Notes: generated by a model from the letters alone, not told the origin. 17,371 nt of DNA from an uncultured Planctomycetota bacterium (GCA_903925435.1 CAIYFF010000320.1:1-17371), one strand, 5' to 3'. Counted from the stretch's first letter, positions 1-8,165 are shown. Translations and numbers: made by a program.

Positions 1-1
1 C

Positions 2-748
2 ATCGACCGCAAGTCGCAGCAGATGTTCGTCGACTGCGAGAAGAACGGCATGCTGCGCGAGGACATCGTGTCCGAGTTGTTGCGCGTGCTGGAGACCCGC
101 TACCACTTCAGCGAGCGCGTCTACTACCACCACGCCAAGATTGCAGCCGGCGCGCTTTTGTCGCGCATGGTCGAGATGGCGCTGCGCGAAGGGGCGTTGA
201 CGGCTCTCGATCTGCAGATGGCGACCGACGAGTCGCTGCTGATCTCGCTGCAGAACGCGCGGCTGTCGGATGGCGACGCGCATGCGCGGCTGTCGCGCTT
301 CGTCGCGCGCTTCCGTAGGCGCCAATTGCCAAAGCGCGTGCTCGTGCTGCCTTGGTATCTCAACGCGCCGATGCAGGAACAGTTGATCGCCGAGTGGTTC
401 GCGCCCGGCCGGCACGATGCGCGCCGCGAATGGGAAGCGGCGATGGAGCGGCAAGCCAAGCAGCGCTTTGGGCGCGACATGGACGTCATCCTGTATTGCC
501 CGGCGCGCTCGATGCAGCTCAAGGAAGCGAAGACGCTGGTCCGCTTTCCCGGCGCCGGCGACCGCACGCTGCCGATGGACTCGTTTGCGCAGGACATCCC
601 GCGCCTTCGCGACCTGCGCGACGCATACCCGCGCATGTGGAAGCTCTACGTGTTCACGTCGGAGCCCGACAAGACGATCCGCAGGCAGTTGCAGGAGATG
701 TGTCTTGCCGCGATGCCGAGCGGCGTCGCGAACGCGCTGCGGCTCTGA
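2..748 (+). CDS. HD-superfamily phosphohydrolase, C-terminal part (5' end outside window)
   Basis: The frame is open from the left edge, so this is the last 248 residues of a longer protein. The first ATG (position 23) lies inside conserved sequence and is not the start. Near the left end it reads ETRYHFSERVYYHHAKIAAG, the pattern that follows the catalytic core in dNTPase-like HD phosphohydrolases (COG1078/SAMHD1-like), where an R/Y-YHH segment sits beside the active site. The metal-binding H...HD motifs would lie upstream of the window. The rest (about residues 85-248) has several Lys/Arg-rich stretches and no motif I recognise. By family it probably hydrolyses phosphate from a nucleotide in the cytoplasm, but the substrate cannot be read here. 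The stop lies only 15 bases from the stop of the convergent exonuclease gene, with no convincing terminator between them. Confidence 0.7.
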   Translation: MDRKSQQMFVDCEKNGMLREDIVSELLRVLETRYHFSERVYYHHAKIAAGALLSRMVEMALREGALTALDLQMATDESLLISLQNARLSDGDAHARLSRFVARFRRRQLPKRVLVLPWYLNAPMQEQLIAEWFAPGRHDARREWEAAMERQAKQRFGRDMDVILYCPARSMQLKEAKTLVRFPGAGDRTLPMDSFAQDIPRLRDLRDAYPRMWKLYVFTSEPDKTIRRQLQEMCLAAMPSGVANALRL

Positions 749-763
749 TCGTTCCCGAACGCG

Positions 764-1861
764 TTACTGGCCCCAGTCCTTGCTGTAGCGCAGCACGGTG
801 TCGCGCACCTTGCGGTAGACCTCGGCGGTCGCACGCACGTCGTGGCGGTTGTATTCGGCGATCTTGACGATGTCGCCGCGCGCATACGTCGGCGCGACCT
901 TGGAGCCGTCCATGTCTTCCTTCGGGCTCTCGATGCCGAGCGCCCAGCAGATCACGTCGAGCTTGCTCGGCGCCTTGTCGCCTTGGCGCAGCACTTCGAA
1001 CAAGTCGAGGTGCGGCTTGAGCGCCCAGCGCGCGGACAATAGGTCGCGCCGCGCGGGCACGCCGAGCGCGATGCTGCGTCCCATCAAGAACGGCACGTCG
1101 AAGTTGCGGCCGTTGAACGTGATGACGACCTCTGCTTTGCACGCGAGCGCCCAGAACGATCGCAGCAGTTCCGTCTCGCTCATCAAGCGCAGCCACTTTG
1201 GCGGATCGGCGACCGGGAACTTCTCGTTCGCCACCGCGAGCACGTGGACTTCGGAGTTCGGGTCGTCGCCGTCGCCGAGCGCGATCGACACGATCTTGCC
1301 GAACAGCGGCGACATGCCCATCGACATGGCGATGCGCGCGCTGAGTTCGTCGGCGCTGGACGCCGTGTCCTTGCGCTGCACGTGTTTTGCGAGCGCGTCC
1401 TCGACGCTCTTCGGCAGGTCATCGCGTTCGTGCGCGGGGACAGTCTCGATGTCGATGACGAGCGTCTTGCACGCGAGGTCTTCGACGAGGGCGAGGCCGG
1501 GATCGACGAGCAACGACATGTCGAGGTCGGGCTCTTCGGCGCGGCTGGTTGCCTTGATGCGCTCGATCTTGAGCTGGAGCTTGCCCTCGTACTCTTCGAC
1601 TGTCGCGATGACCTTGACGATCGCGCCTGGCGGCAGCGCGCCCGCGTTCTTCATCGCCTCAGCCTTGTCGCTCCAGATCTTGGCGTCGAGCGTGCGCGTC
1701 TCGTCAGCGAGTTCGAGCTGGTAGTACGGCTTGCCCTGCTTCGTGGTCGCTGCTTTGCAGCTTTGCACGCGAGCGTGGAACATCCACGCGTGTTCTTCGA
1801 CGGAGAGGTCGGCGAGGCAGCGCGCCTCCACGACTCTTGCGGCGTTTTCGTCGCGGTTCAT
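764..1861 (-). CDS. OB-fold plus DEDDy-type 3'-5' exonuclease fusion protein
   Basis: A 365-residue soluble protein with two parts. Residues about 24-105 look like an OB-fold nucleic-acid-binding domain of the YhaM/RecJ-associated kind (GKPYYQLELADETRTLDAKIW, then a KVIATVEEYEGKLQLKIERI strand pair). Residues about 130-350 are an RNase H-like exonuclease: ExoI is VIDIET (D137, E139), ExoII is FNGRNFD (D255), ExoIII is YNRHD (Y337, D341). The Y-x3-D spacing makes it DEDDy, like the predicted PolB-related exonucleases (PF10108/PF13482). All four acidic residues are present, so it should be active on DNA or RNA ends. The start ATG overlaps the aminotransferase stop as ATGA, so translation is probably coupled; AAGGTGG upstream may serve as a weak Shine-Dalgarno. 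The domain order is clear; the natural substrate is not. Confidence 0.75.
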   Translation of the reverse strand: MNRDENAARVVEARCLADLSVEEHAWMFHARVQSCKAATTKQGKPYYQLELADETRTLDAKIWSDKAEAMKNAGALPPGAIVKVIATVEEYEGKLQLKIERIKATSRAEEPDLDMSLLVDPGLALVEDLACKTLVIDIETVPAHERDDLPKSVEDALAKHVQRKDTASSADELSARIAMSMGMSPLFGKIVSIALGDGDDPNSEVHVLAVANEKFPVADPPKWLRLMSETELLRSFWALACKAEVVITFNGRNFDVPFLMGRSIALGVPARRDLLSARWALKPHLDLFEVLRQGDKAPSKLDVICWALGIESPKEDMDGSKVAPTYARGDIVKIAEYNRHDVRATAEVYRKVRDTVLRYSKDWGQ

Positions 1862-3054
1862 GGAGCCACCTTCACGGTTGCGAACGCGCGCAGTCGTGCG
1901 ACGGCGCCTTCGAGGTCCTTCATTGGCGCAGCGTAGCTGATGCGCAGGAAGCCTGGCGCGCCGAATGCGCTGCCCGGCACGGTCGCCAGGAACTGCTCCT
2001 CCAAAAGGCGCGAGCAGAGTTGGGCGTCGGTCATGCCGCGCTCCGCGCACAGCTTGCGCGCGTCGACGAATGCGTAGAACGCGCCGCGTGGCGCGCCAAG
2101 GCGAAGGCCGGGGATCTCGTTGATCTCGCGCACCAAGAACTTCCGGCGCGCGTCGAACGCGGGCAGCCTGCGCGCGATCTCTTCGTGCGGCGGCTCGTCG
2201 CACGCGACGAGCGACGCTTCTTGGCTGATCGTGCATGCGTTGCCGAGCACTTGGCTCTGCGCGCGCGCCGCTGCGGCAATCACGTCCTTGGGGCCCGCGA
2301 GGAACCCAACGCGCCAACCCGTGAGCGTGTGGCTCTTGGTGAAGCCGCCGACGACCATCGTGCGGCCGCGGCCGGATTCGAAGTGCGCGGGCGAGCAATA
2401 CTCGGCGCCGTCGTAGCGAAGCTGCGCGTAGATCTCGTCGGAGAGGATCCACATGTCGCGTTGAGCAGCGACGCGGACAATCGACTCCATTTGCGCGCGC
2501 GTCGGCACCGCGCCAGACGGGTTGTTGGGGTAGTTGAGGATGATGCCGCGCGCGCCGCTCACGTCGGCGGCCGCGGCGATCTGGTCTGCGGTGTGCACGA
2601 AGCCTTGGTCGGGCACGGACGGCACGACCACTGGCTCGCCATCGGCCATCCGCACGAGCGCGGGATACGACACCCAGTAGGGCGCTGGGATCAGCACGCG
2701 ATCGCCCTTCTCGACGATCGTCGACAAGGCCATGTGCAGCGCAGGCTTTGCGCCTGCAGTGACGAGCACCTCGTCGGCGGAGAACTCCAGCGCGAATGCG
2801 TTCTTCAGCCACTTCGCGCCAGCCTCGCGCAGCTGCGGCAGCCCGCTGGCCGGCGTGTAGCGATACTTGCCATCCTCGATGGCGCGGATGGCCGCTCGCG
2901 CGATCGGCTCCGGCGTCGGGAAGTCCGGCTCGCCGGCGCCGAGCGCGATGATGTCCTTGCCCTGCGCTTTCAGTTGCTGGGCGCGGAAGGAGATCGCGAG
3001 CGTTGCGGACTCTTCGATCGACTGCGAACGCTGGTTGGGGCTCAGGCTGCGCAT
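1858..3054 (-). CDS. Class I/II PLP-dependent aminotransferase (aspartate aminotransferase-like)
   Basis: A 398-residue cytoplasmic fold-type I aminotransferase of the usual length for the aspartate aminotransferase Ib subgroup. Visible signatures are IALGAGEPDFPTP (residues 36-48), YPNNPSGA (175-182), SDEIY (205-209), the PLP-binding lysine K240 in GGFTKSHTLTGWRVGF, and a C-terminal FLRISYA that carries the carboxylate-binding arginine. Family knowledge says it moves an amino group between Asp/Glu or a similar amino acid and a 2-oxo acid; the exact donor is not settled. I chose the ATG at 3054. Another in-frame ATG at 3081 would add nine residues, but a candidate promoter -10 lies between the two. 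Neither start has a Shine-Dalgarno. It overlaps the downstream exonuclease gene by four bases (ATGA), although no functional link between the two is obvious. Confidence 0.9.
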   Translation of the reverse strand: MRSLSPNQRSQSIEESATLAISFRAQQLKAQGKDIIALGAGEPDFPTPEPIARAAIRAIEDGKYRYTPASGLPQLREAGAKWLKNAFALEFSADEVLVTAGAKPALHMALSTIVEKGDRVLIPAPYWVSYPALVRMADGEPVVVPSVPDQGFVHTADQIAAAADVSGARGIILNYPNNPSGAVPTRAQMESIVRVAAQRDMWILSDEIYAQLRYDGAEYCSPAHFESGRGRTMVVGGFTKSHTLTGWRVGFLAGPKDVIAAAARAQSQVLGNACTISQEASLVACDEPPHEEIARRLPAFDARRKFLVREINEIPGLRLGAPRGAFYAFVDARKLCAERGMTDAQLCSRLLEEQFLATVPGSAFGAPGFLRISYAAPMKDLEGAVARLRAFATVKVAP

Positions 3055-3066
3055 GGGGAGCGGCGC

Positions 3067-3096
3067 AGTAGACCGACGCATGGCCCATGGTGCAAA
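3067..3096 (-). promoter_or_regulatory. Candidate sigma-70 promoter of the aminotransferase gene
   Basis: Read on the minus strand: TTTGCA (3096-3091), an 18-base spacer, then TCTACT (3072-3067). Each hexamer matches the consensus at four of six positions. The start of transcription would fall a few bases before the ATG at 3054, giving a very short leader. This fits the chosen start but is weak evidence alone. Confidence 0.25.
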
Positions 3097-3210
3097 GGCG
3101 CGAGAGACCAGGCTGCGATGAAGTCTGTGAAAGATCGCGGCCACGCGTTCGTCCAGCGTGTGCCGAAGCCCCGCGAATCGCGCGGCGCACGGCGATACTC
3201 TTCGCCGCCG

Positions 3211-5361
3211 ATGACCTCGAAGCGACCGCTCCGGATCTTCAAGAAGCTCGCGATTGCCGCGTTTGCGCTCATCACGCTGATCGCGCTGTTCCTTGCTGCC
3301 TTCGTCTACAACCCGTTCGAGGGCGACCTCAAGGACATCCGCGACGTGGTGCCGCGCGAGGTGGACTTCTTCCTCCGCAAACGCAACCTGCGCGACGACT
3401 TCGGCGCGGCCGGTGGTCGACTGGAACTGAACCAAGGCGTCATGCCTGAGCCCAAGTTCTGGACGTCGATGACGGACGCAAACGGGTGGCGCGACATGCT
3501 GCAGGGGCCGATCGCGACCGAGTTCCGGCGCGACATCCGGCCGCAGTTGCAGCAGGCGGTCGACGGTCTGGCGCAACTGCAGGAGCAGAGCGGCGGACTC
3601 CTCGACGTGGCGCGCGACGTGCTCGGCCAGGAAGTCGTGCTCGCGGGCTACACCGAGGACCGCTCGAAGCAGCCGGCCCAGCCGCTGCAACAGCCGTGGT
3701 GGTGCGCCTACGCGCGCGTCAGTTGGCGCCTGCGATTCGCGCACGGCCTGATGGGCTGGTCGATGGTGCAAGACCAGGCCCGCGCCGGCGGCCTCGAGAT
3801 CTCGGAGCAGGACGGACTGCTGCAGATCCGGTCGCCGCAGTTGAAGGAGCCGATGTTCGTCGCGCGCAGGCTCGACTGCCTGATGCTCGGCAACAGCAAA
3901 GATCTGCTGCTGCAGTCGCTGCGACTCTACGACGGCATTGGCGACGAGCAGCCGTTCGGCCTCGCGGCGCACTACGCAGAAGGCGTTGCAGCGCCGCTGC
4001 AGCGGTGGACCGACGCCAACCTCGTCGAGGATCCGGCCATGGCCGAGTTCAGCGCCGTCACCTCGTCGATCGACGGATTCCGTCGTTATGCCGCGAAGTG
4101 GCCGGACGCCAACAATCGCGACAGCATGAACGAGCGCGTGCTCGCGAGCTTCCTCAACCTGAAGGGATGGAACTCGGTCAGCGGCGCGTTGGTGTTCGAA
4201 GAGGGCAATCTGTCGACGTTCGGTCGCGTGGTGCTCAACAGCAATCTCCACACGCCGTTCCAGAGCGCGTTCTACCGAGCGGAGAAGCAGGACAAGGAGC
4301 AGTGGCTCACGCCATTCTTGCGCATGGTGCCCGACTCCGCATGCGCAGCTGCTGCGTTGCGCATGCCGGCCGGCGACTTCATGCACGCGATGTACGACGC
4401 GCTGCTGCAGAACGAGCGCGACATGTTCGACGATGCGATGCGGCGCTGCATGTTCCAGGGCGCGCAACTCGCCGATGCGCGTGACTTGATCGACAAGCTC
4501 AAGCTGGCGCTGCTGCCGCGCATGGGGTTCGTGTTCCGCAAGAACGTTCCGGACATGTCGCGCAACGACAAGGGCGAGCTGTATGTGCCGGTTGTCGCGC
4601 GTGCGCCGCTGCCGCAGATCGCTTGGGTCTTCTGGCTTCGTCAGGACGTGCGATCGGGCGCGGAAGGCCGTTCTCCGGCGGACGACTTGGTCGAGATGCT
4701 GCGCAAGTACGGCTCGCCCGTCTTCAAGTTTGCCAACGTCTACAACCTGCCCGTCGACGGTCTGCCGGAGCCGGTTTGGGAGTTCACGAACCCGCAGATC
4801 CCGGGCACGGGTGAAGTCGCGACCATCGTGTTCCGCGACTTCCTCGTGTTGTCCAACTCGGGCCCGTTGATCAAGGACATCCTGCGCACGCGCTACGGCT
4901 TTGGCGGCTTGCGTTCGATTGTCGAGGACCCGCAATACCAGCGCATCTCCGACGAGTTGCCGCAGGCGCTCAACGGCTTCGTGTGGATGCGCGGCAAGCA
5001 GTTGCTGTCGGTGCTCGATGACTACCGCGCTGCAAGCGAGCAGCAGAACGTCGAGCCAGACCCCGAGTGGATCATGGCGCAGCGTTCGTCCGCGGAAGAG
5101 GTCGTGCGCCGCGCGAAGTACGCGCAGTATCCGAGCCTCGCGTCGATGCCCAAGAACCTGCTCGACGGCGAATTCCAGACGGCGGTGCGCGATTACTTGC
5201 GCGAGCAGTGGTCGAAGGCTTCCGCGGGCTTCTCTGCGCAGGACCTGCCCAAAATCGACCAGTTGCGCGGCATGGCCAAGCTCGTCGATGCGGCCTATCT
5301 GCAGCTGGAGCTGGAGAACAACTACATCCGCTTCCAGGGCAAGGTCATCACCAACTGGTGA
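3211..5361 (+). CDS. Membrane-anchored protein of unknown function, 716 residues
   Basis: I do not recognise this protein. It begins with a basic stretch (MTSKRPLRIFKK) followed by one hydrophobic helix (about residues 13-33), then about 680 residues without further membrane segments. This is an N-terminal anchor with the bulk outside the cytoplasmic membrane. The body is rich in Trp, Asp and Gln and shows phrases such as DFLVLSNSGPLIKDILR (about residues 546-562) and an earlier LDCLMLGNSKDLLLQSL (about 219-235). These resemble the repeated 'value stored for item i' strands seen in DUF3352-like exported proteins, but the likeness is faint. I chose ATG 3211 because the anchor follows at once; ATG 3118 is an in-frame alternative adding 31 polar residues. 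Codon use matches its neighbours. It is transcribed away from the aminotransferase and ends before a strong hairpin. Confidence 0.75.
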   Translation: MTSKRPLRIFKKLAIAAFALITLIALFLAAFVYNPFEGDLKDIRDVVPREVDFFLRKRNLRDDFGAAGGRLELNQGVMPEPKFWTSMTDANGWRDMLQGPIATEFRRDIRPQLQQAVDGLAQLQEQSGGLLDVARDVLGQEVVLAGYTEDRSKQPAQPLQQPWWCAYARVSWRLRFAHGLMGWSMVQDQARAGGLEISEQDGLLQIRSPQLKEPMFVARRLDCLMLGNSKDLLLQSLRLYDGIGDEQPFGLAAHYAEGVAAPLQRWTDANLVEDPAMAEFSAVTSSIDGFRRYAAKWPDANNRDSMNERVLASFLNLKGWNSVSGALVFEEGNLSTFGRVVLNSNLHTPFQSAFYRAEKQDKEQWLTPFLRMVPDSACAAAALRMPAGDFMHAMYDALLQNERDMFDDAMRRCMFQGAQLADARDLIDKLKLALLPRMGFVFRKNVPDMSRNDKGELYVPVVARAPLPQIAWVFWLRQDVRSGAEGRSPADDLVEMLRKYGSPVFKFANVYNLPVDGLPEPVWEFTNPQIPGTGEVATIVFRDFLVLSNSGPLIKDILRTRYGFGGLRSIVEDPQYQRISDELPQALNGFVWMRGKQLLSVLDDYRAASEQQNVEPDPEWIMAQRSSAEEVVRRAKYAQYPSLASMPKNLLDGEFQTAVRDYLREQWSKASAGFSAQDLPKIDQLRGMAKLVDAAYLQLELENNYIRFQGKVITNW

Positions 5362-5410
5362 ACCTGCGGACTGCGTGGAGCGCGAGCTGCGTCGCGTTCC
5401 GGAAGGAGTT

Positions 5411-5441
5411 CCCCGCCGCCGCGTCAAGCGCAGCGGCGGGG
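5411..5441. terminator. Strong GC hairpin between convergent gene and tRNA
   Basis: CCCCGCCGC (5411-5419) pairs perfectly with GCGGCGGGG (5433-5441), a nine-base-pair stem. After one mismatch, three more pairs continue inside (5421-5423 with 5429-5431). It lies 49 bases after the stop of the plus-strand gene and directly after the minus-strand tRNA 3' end, so it could stop transcription both ways. Neither side has a T run, so intrinsic termination is not certain. Confidence 0.5.
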
Positions 5442-5444
5442 GAC

Positions 5445-5533
5445 TGGTGCCCAGGACAGGAGTTGAACCTGCAAGCCCGGTAAAGGGCGCCAGCACCTCA
5501 AGCTGGTGCGTCTGCCAATTTCGCCACCTGGGC
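5445..5533 (-). tRNA. tRNA-Leu (anticodon GAG)
   Basis: Read on the minus strand, an 89-base class II tRNA. Acceptor arm GCCCAGG pairs with CCTGGGC, followed by discriminator A and an encoded CCA (5447-5445). The D arm is typical for Leu (GGCGAAATTGGCAGACGC). The anticodon stem CCAGC/GCTGG encloses loop TTGAGGT, giving anticodon GAG, which reads CUC and CUU. The long variable arm has a GCCC/GGGC stem, and the T arm holds loop TTCAACT. All parts fold without mismatches except one G-U in the T stem. It is a single gene between converging coding units, with its own likely promoter upstream. Confidence 0.96.
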
Positions 5534-5550
5534 GCGAGTTGGGGCGGCGA

Positions 5551-5578
5551 ACCATAGCTGGACCGGACACGGATTCAA
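5551..5578 (-). promoter_or_regulatory. Candidate promoter of tRNA-Leu
   Basis: On the minus strand TTGAAT (5578-5573), a 16-base spacer and TATGGT (5556-5551). Both hexamers match the sigma-70 consensus at four of six positions. The -10 ends 17 bases before the first tRNA base, a normal distance for a stable RNA gene. Confidence 0.45.
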
Positions 5579-5880
5579 CAGTTGGGGCTTTGTGTTGCCT
5601 CGGGGATCTCGGCGCTCGGGGCTTCCGTGACTCGGAATGCCGGGGAAATCCGCGCGTGCTGCGCAGTTTTTTTCTGCGATCGGCGAGCCGGCGACGCGTC
5701 TTCGGTGGCATCGCGCCATCCGTTGCAGCGGGCACCTTCATGCGCAGCGGCGCGAACGTGCGGCACAACGCCGCAACCGCGATCGTGCGCGCCGATGCGA
5801 TCGGGCGATCGACGAGACGCTGCGGCGCACTGCGCAGATCGCGCTGCTCCGCATCGCGCACGCGCAACAGAACTCGCCCG

Positions 5881-5908
5881 TTCGCAGTCGTTGCGCGCTC
5901 GCTATAGT
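5881..5908 (+). promoter_or_regulatory. Candidate promoter of the SirB1-like/ceramidase-like gene pair
   Basis: TTCGCA (5881-5886), a 16-base spacer and TATAGT (5903-5908). The -10 matches the consensus at five of six positions, the -35 at four. It lies 40 bases before the ATG at 5949, a suitable distance to drive both coupled genes. Confidence 0.4.
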
Positions 5909-5948
5909 CCCGGCTCTTCGTCATCCCCTGGCGACGACTTCGAAGTTG

Positions 5949-6845
5949 ATGAACGAGCATCTCCCCCAACCTGAGAACGCGCCGCGCAAGACGCCCGCGC
6001 GTCTCGCGGCGGTCGATTCTGCTGCGCAGTTGCTCGGCGACGACTCTCCTAGCGTTGTCGCTGCTGCGCGCGAGTTCGTGTTGTCGGCAGGAGCTGCTGG
6101 CCGCGAGGCGCTGCAGCGCGCGAGCGAGTCTGGCGACGTGGCGACGCGCATGCGCGCGCGCGCGATGTTGCGCGGGTTCGAGGTCGAGCAGTGGCTGCAG
6201 CGTTTTGCCAGCCTCGACTTGGCTGATGCCGGATGGCGCAGTTCGGAGCCGTTGCTCGCAGGCGCTGTTTTCGCATCGCACATGGTGCGCACGTTCGCGC
6301 CAGACGCGAACGAGCTGCGCCAGAAGCTGTGGCGCGAGGCGGAAGTGCTGCGCGCGCGATTCGATGGCCGCAGCCTCAACCTCTGCGCGCGCATGTTGAG
6401 CGAGCATCTCAACGAGTCGCTCGGATATCGCGGCGGCGAGGCTTCCAAGCTCGATCTCGAGCACGTGTTGCTCGATCGCGTCGTCGACAATCGCATCGGC
6501 GTGCCCGTGACGCTGTCGATGATCTATCTGCTCGTCGCGCGATGGGCTGGTCTCACGGTGTCCGGGGTCGGCATGCCGACGCACTTCCTCGTGCGTTTGC
6601 ACGGCGTGCGTCCGGTGCTCGTGGACCCCTACTACGGCGGCCGCACGGTCACCAAGGCGGACTGCATCCGCCACCTCAAGAGCCTCGGCTACGACCAGGT
6701 GCTGGAGCACATGCGCGATCTGTCGGACCGCGAGGTTCTCGCGCACTACCTGCGCGCGCTGCAGCAAGCTGCCGGCCACCGCGGTCGCCACGATGCGAAG
6801 CGGTCGCTCGGCGAGGCCTTGTCCCAGTTGGGCGCGAACGGATGA
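5949..6845 (+). CDS. SirB1 family / transglutaminase-like (Transglut_core2) protein
   Basis: A 298-residue soluble protein. Residues about 20-75 are Ala-rich helices, and about 85-245 match the SirB1/Transglut_core2 family (PF13369): a LNESLGYRGG segment, then NRIGVPVTLSMIYLLVARW, VSGVGMPTHFLVR with H212, and VLVDPYYGGRTVTKADC with D226. The His and Asp of a transglutaminase-type triad are in place. No Cys is seen in the helix RIGVPVTLSMIYL where the nucleophile would be, as is common in this family, so enzymatic activity is doubtful. Family function is poorly defined. The start is the ATG at 5949, just before a charged N-terminus; the open frame continues upstream but the added sequence looks non-coding. 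Its stop overlaps the next start as ATGA, so the lipoprotein gene downstream is probably translated with it. Confidence 0.85.
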   Translation: MNEHLPQPENAPRKTPARLAAVDSAAQLLGDDSPSVVAAAREFVLSAGAAGREALQRASESGDVATRMRARAMLRGFEVEQWLQRFASLDLADAGWRSSEPLLAGAVFASHMVRTFAPDANELRQKLWREAEVLRARFDGRSLNLCARMLSEHLNESLGYRGGEASKLDLEHVLLDRVVDNRIGVPVTLSMIYLLVARWAGLTVSGVGMPTHFLVRLHGVRPVLVDPYYGGRTVTKADCIRHLKSLGYDQVLEHMRDLSDREVLAHYLRALQQAAGHRGRHDAKRSLGEALSQLGANG

Positions 6846-8146
6846 CCGCGGTGCGGACCGGATCCTCCTCGGGTTCCCGCTCACGCTGGCTACTGCTCGC
6901 TCCGATCCTCGCTGCTGCGGGGTGCACGGGCATCTTCCAGCGATCCCAGCCTGCTCGGCCCGCGACCTACGCGGTGCGCGCCGACGGCGCTGAACTCCGC
7001 GTCGGCTCGGCCGAACGGGAAGTGACTCCGGCAGTCGGCGGCTACATGGCCGGCTTCTCGATCGGGCGCACGAGCGAAGGCGTTGCGTCGCCGCTCAAGG
7101 TGCGCGCGCTCGTCATGGAGATCGGCGATCGACGCTTTGCGATCGTCGGCGTCGACAACCTCGGCGTGATGCGCGAGGACTCGGACTGGATCAAGTCGGG
7201 CATCGCCGGCTTCGCCAACGGCGACGTGTTCTTGTGCAGCAGCCACACGCACGCAGGCCCGGACCTGATCGGACTGTGGGGCTGGTACTTCCTCACGTCG
7301 GGCCGCTCGCACGACTACCTGCGCCAATTGCGCATCGCGACGGCCGAGGCGGTCGCAGAAGCGCGCAAGAACGCGGCGCCGGCGACGCTGGTCCGCGGCG
7401 ACGCGCGGTTGATGCCCGAGACCTCGGTGCGCAACAGCAACTTCGGCGCGTGCTTCGATCGTCGATTCGACGTCGTGCATGCGCGCGCAGTCGACGACGG
7501 GCGGCCGCTCGGCACGTTGCTCCACATGGCATGCCACCCCGAGGTGCTGTCGCGTCGGCTGGCGTTGCTGTCGTCGGACTTCGTCGGCGCGTTGTGCGAT
7601 GGATGGCGCGAGCGTGGCCACGGACAGGCAGTGTTCGTCAACGGCGCGCTCGGAGCGATGGTCACTCCGCGGATGAAGAACCGCGATGAGAGCGGCGCGC
7701 GCGACATGGGCGCCGAGTTGCTCGGCATCGCAGAGCAAGCGCTCGCAGGCGCAGCGCCGATGCCGGTCGATTCGATCGAAGTGCGAAGGCGCGACCTGTT
7801 CATCCCGCTCGACACGTTCGGGCTCAAGCTGGGTCGGCTCACGATGGCGATCCCGCGCGACATGCACGAGGGTTGCGCGCGCACGACGGTGGGCTGGCTG
7901 CGCATCGGCTCGCTGCAAGCTGTGGCGGTCCCGGGCGAAGCGGAGCCTGCGTTCGCGCAGCGCATTCGCGCCCGCGTTGGCGTGCCGGACCTGTTGTTGT
8001 TCGGCCTGTGCGACGACGAACTCGGCTACTTGCTCCGCGAGCAAGATGCGCGCGATCGCGAGTTTGCCTACGAGCGCTCGATGAGCGCATGCGTGCGCGC
8101 CGGCGAGATGGTCGAAGAGGCCCTGGTCGGTCCGCGCGCGCGCTGA
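6842..8146 (+). CDS. Lipoprotein with neutral/alkaline ceramidase-type N-terminal domain
   Basis: A 434-residue protein. Residues 1-28 form a lipoprotein signal: a basic start, the hydrophobic core WLLLAPILAAAG and lipobox LAAAGC with Cys28 as the acylated residue. The mature part matches the N-terminal domain of neutral ceramidases (PF04734). It opens with a VGSAEREVTPAVGGYMAGF strand, has CSSHTHAGPD with candidate zinc ligands H135 and H137, and has a later ACHPEV that fits the third His. True neutral ceramidases are about 650-780 residues with a C-terminal immunoglobulin-like domain. This protein is short and lacks it, as in many planctomycete and soil-bacterial homologues of unknown substrate. 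The enzyme fold and surface location are well supported; ceramide as substrate is not. It is coupled to the SirB1-like gene and ends 19 bases from the convergent M50 stop. Confidence 0.85.
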   Translation: MTAVRTGSSSGSRSRWLLLAPILAAAGCTGIFQRSQPARPATYAVRADGAELRVGSAEREVTPAVGGYMAGFSIGRTSEGVASPLKVRALVMEIGDRRFAIVGVDNLGVMREDSDWIKSGIAGFANGDVFLCSSHTHAGPDLIGLWGWYFLTSGRSHDYLRQLRIATAEAVAEARKNAAPATLVRGDARLMPETSVRNSNFGACFDRRFDVVHARAVDDGRPLGTLLHMACHPEVLSRRLALLSSDFVGALCDGWRERGHGQAVFVNGALGAMVTPRMKNRDESGARDMGAELLGIAEQALAGAAPMPVDSIEVRRRDLFIPLDTFGLKLGRLTMAIPRDMHEGCARTTVGWLRIGSLQAVAVPGEAEPAFAQRIRARVGVPDLLLFGLCDDELGYLLREQDARDREFAYERSMSACVRAGEMVEEALVGPRAR

Positions 8147-8165
8147 GTCGAGTTGCGTCGAGCGT

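Larger units (their letters stand above)
5534..5948. other. Intergenic stretch without a supported gene
   Basis: About 415 bases between the tRNA and the SirB1-like gene. Open frames cross it on both strands, but they are Arg-rich, show no family motif and have no start signal, so I leave them out. It contains the tRNA promoter near its left end, a seven-T run inside a short CGCAG/CTGCG repeat (5662-5678), and a candidate plus-strand promoter near its right end. Confidence 0.6.

Noticed and set aside
750..765. Palindromes CGTTCCCGAACG and AACGCGTT between two convergent stops as a terminator
   Set aside because: The stem is five pairs with a two-base loop and no T run; too weak to call.
1837..3210. 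Long open frame extending the 716-residue gene upstream on the plus strand
   Set aside because: It runs antisense to the aminotransferase, is rich in Arg/His/Ala and has no family motif; the real start is next to the signal anchor at 3211.
3055..5496. Minus-strand open frame extending the aminotransferase upstream for about 800 residues
   Set aside because: It is antisense to the 716-residue gene, Arg/His/Gln-rich and without motifs, a common effect of high GC.
5662..5678. Seven-T run in a CGCAG/CTGCG inverted repeat, possible terminator
   Set aside because: The T run is the loop and not the tail, the stem is five base pairs, and no plus-strand gene ends before it.
5424..6884. Minus-strand open frame across the tRNA, the intergenic stretch and the SirB1-like gene
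   Set aside because: It reads through a tRNA and is antisense to a gene with family motifs; composition is Arg-rich without a domain.
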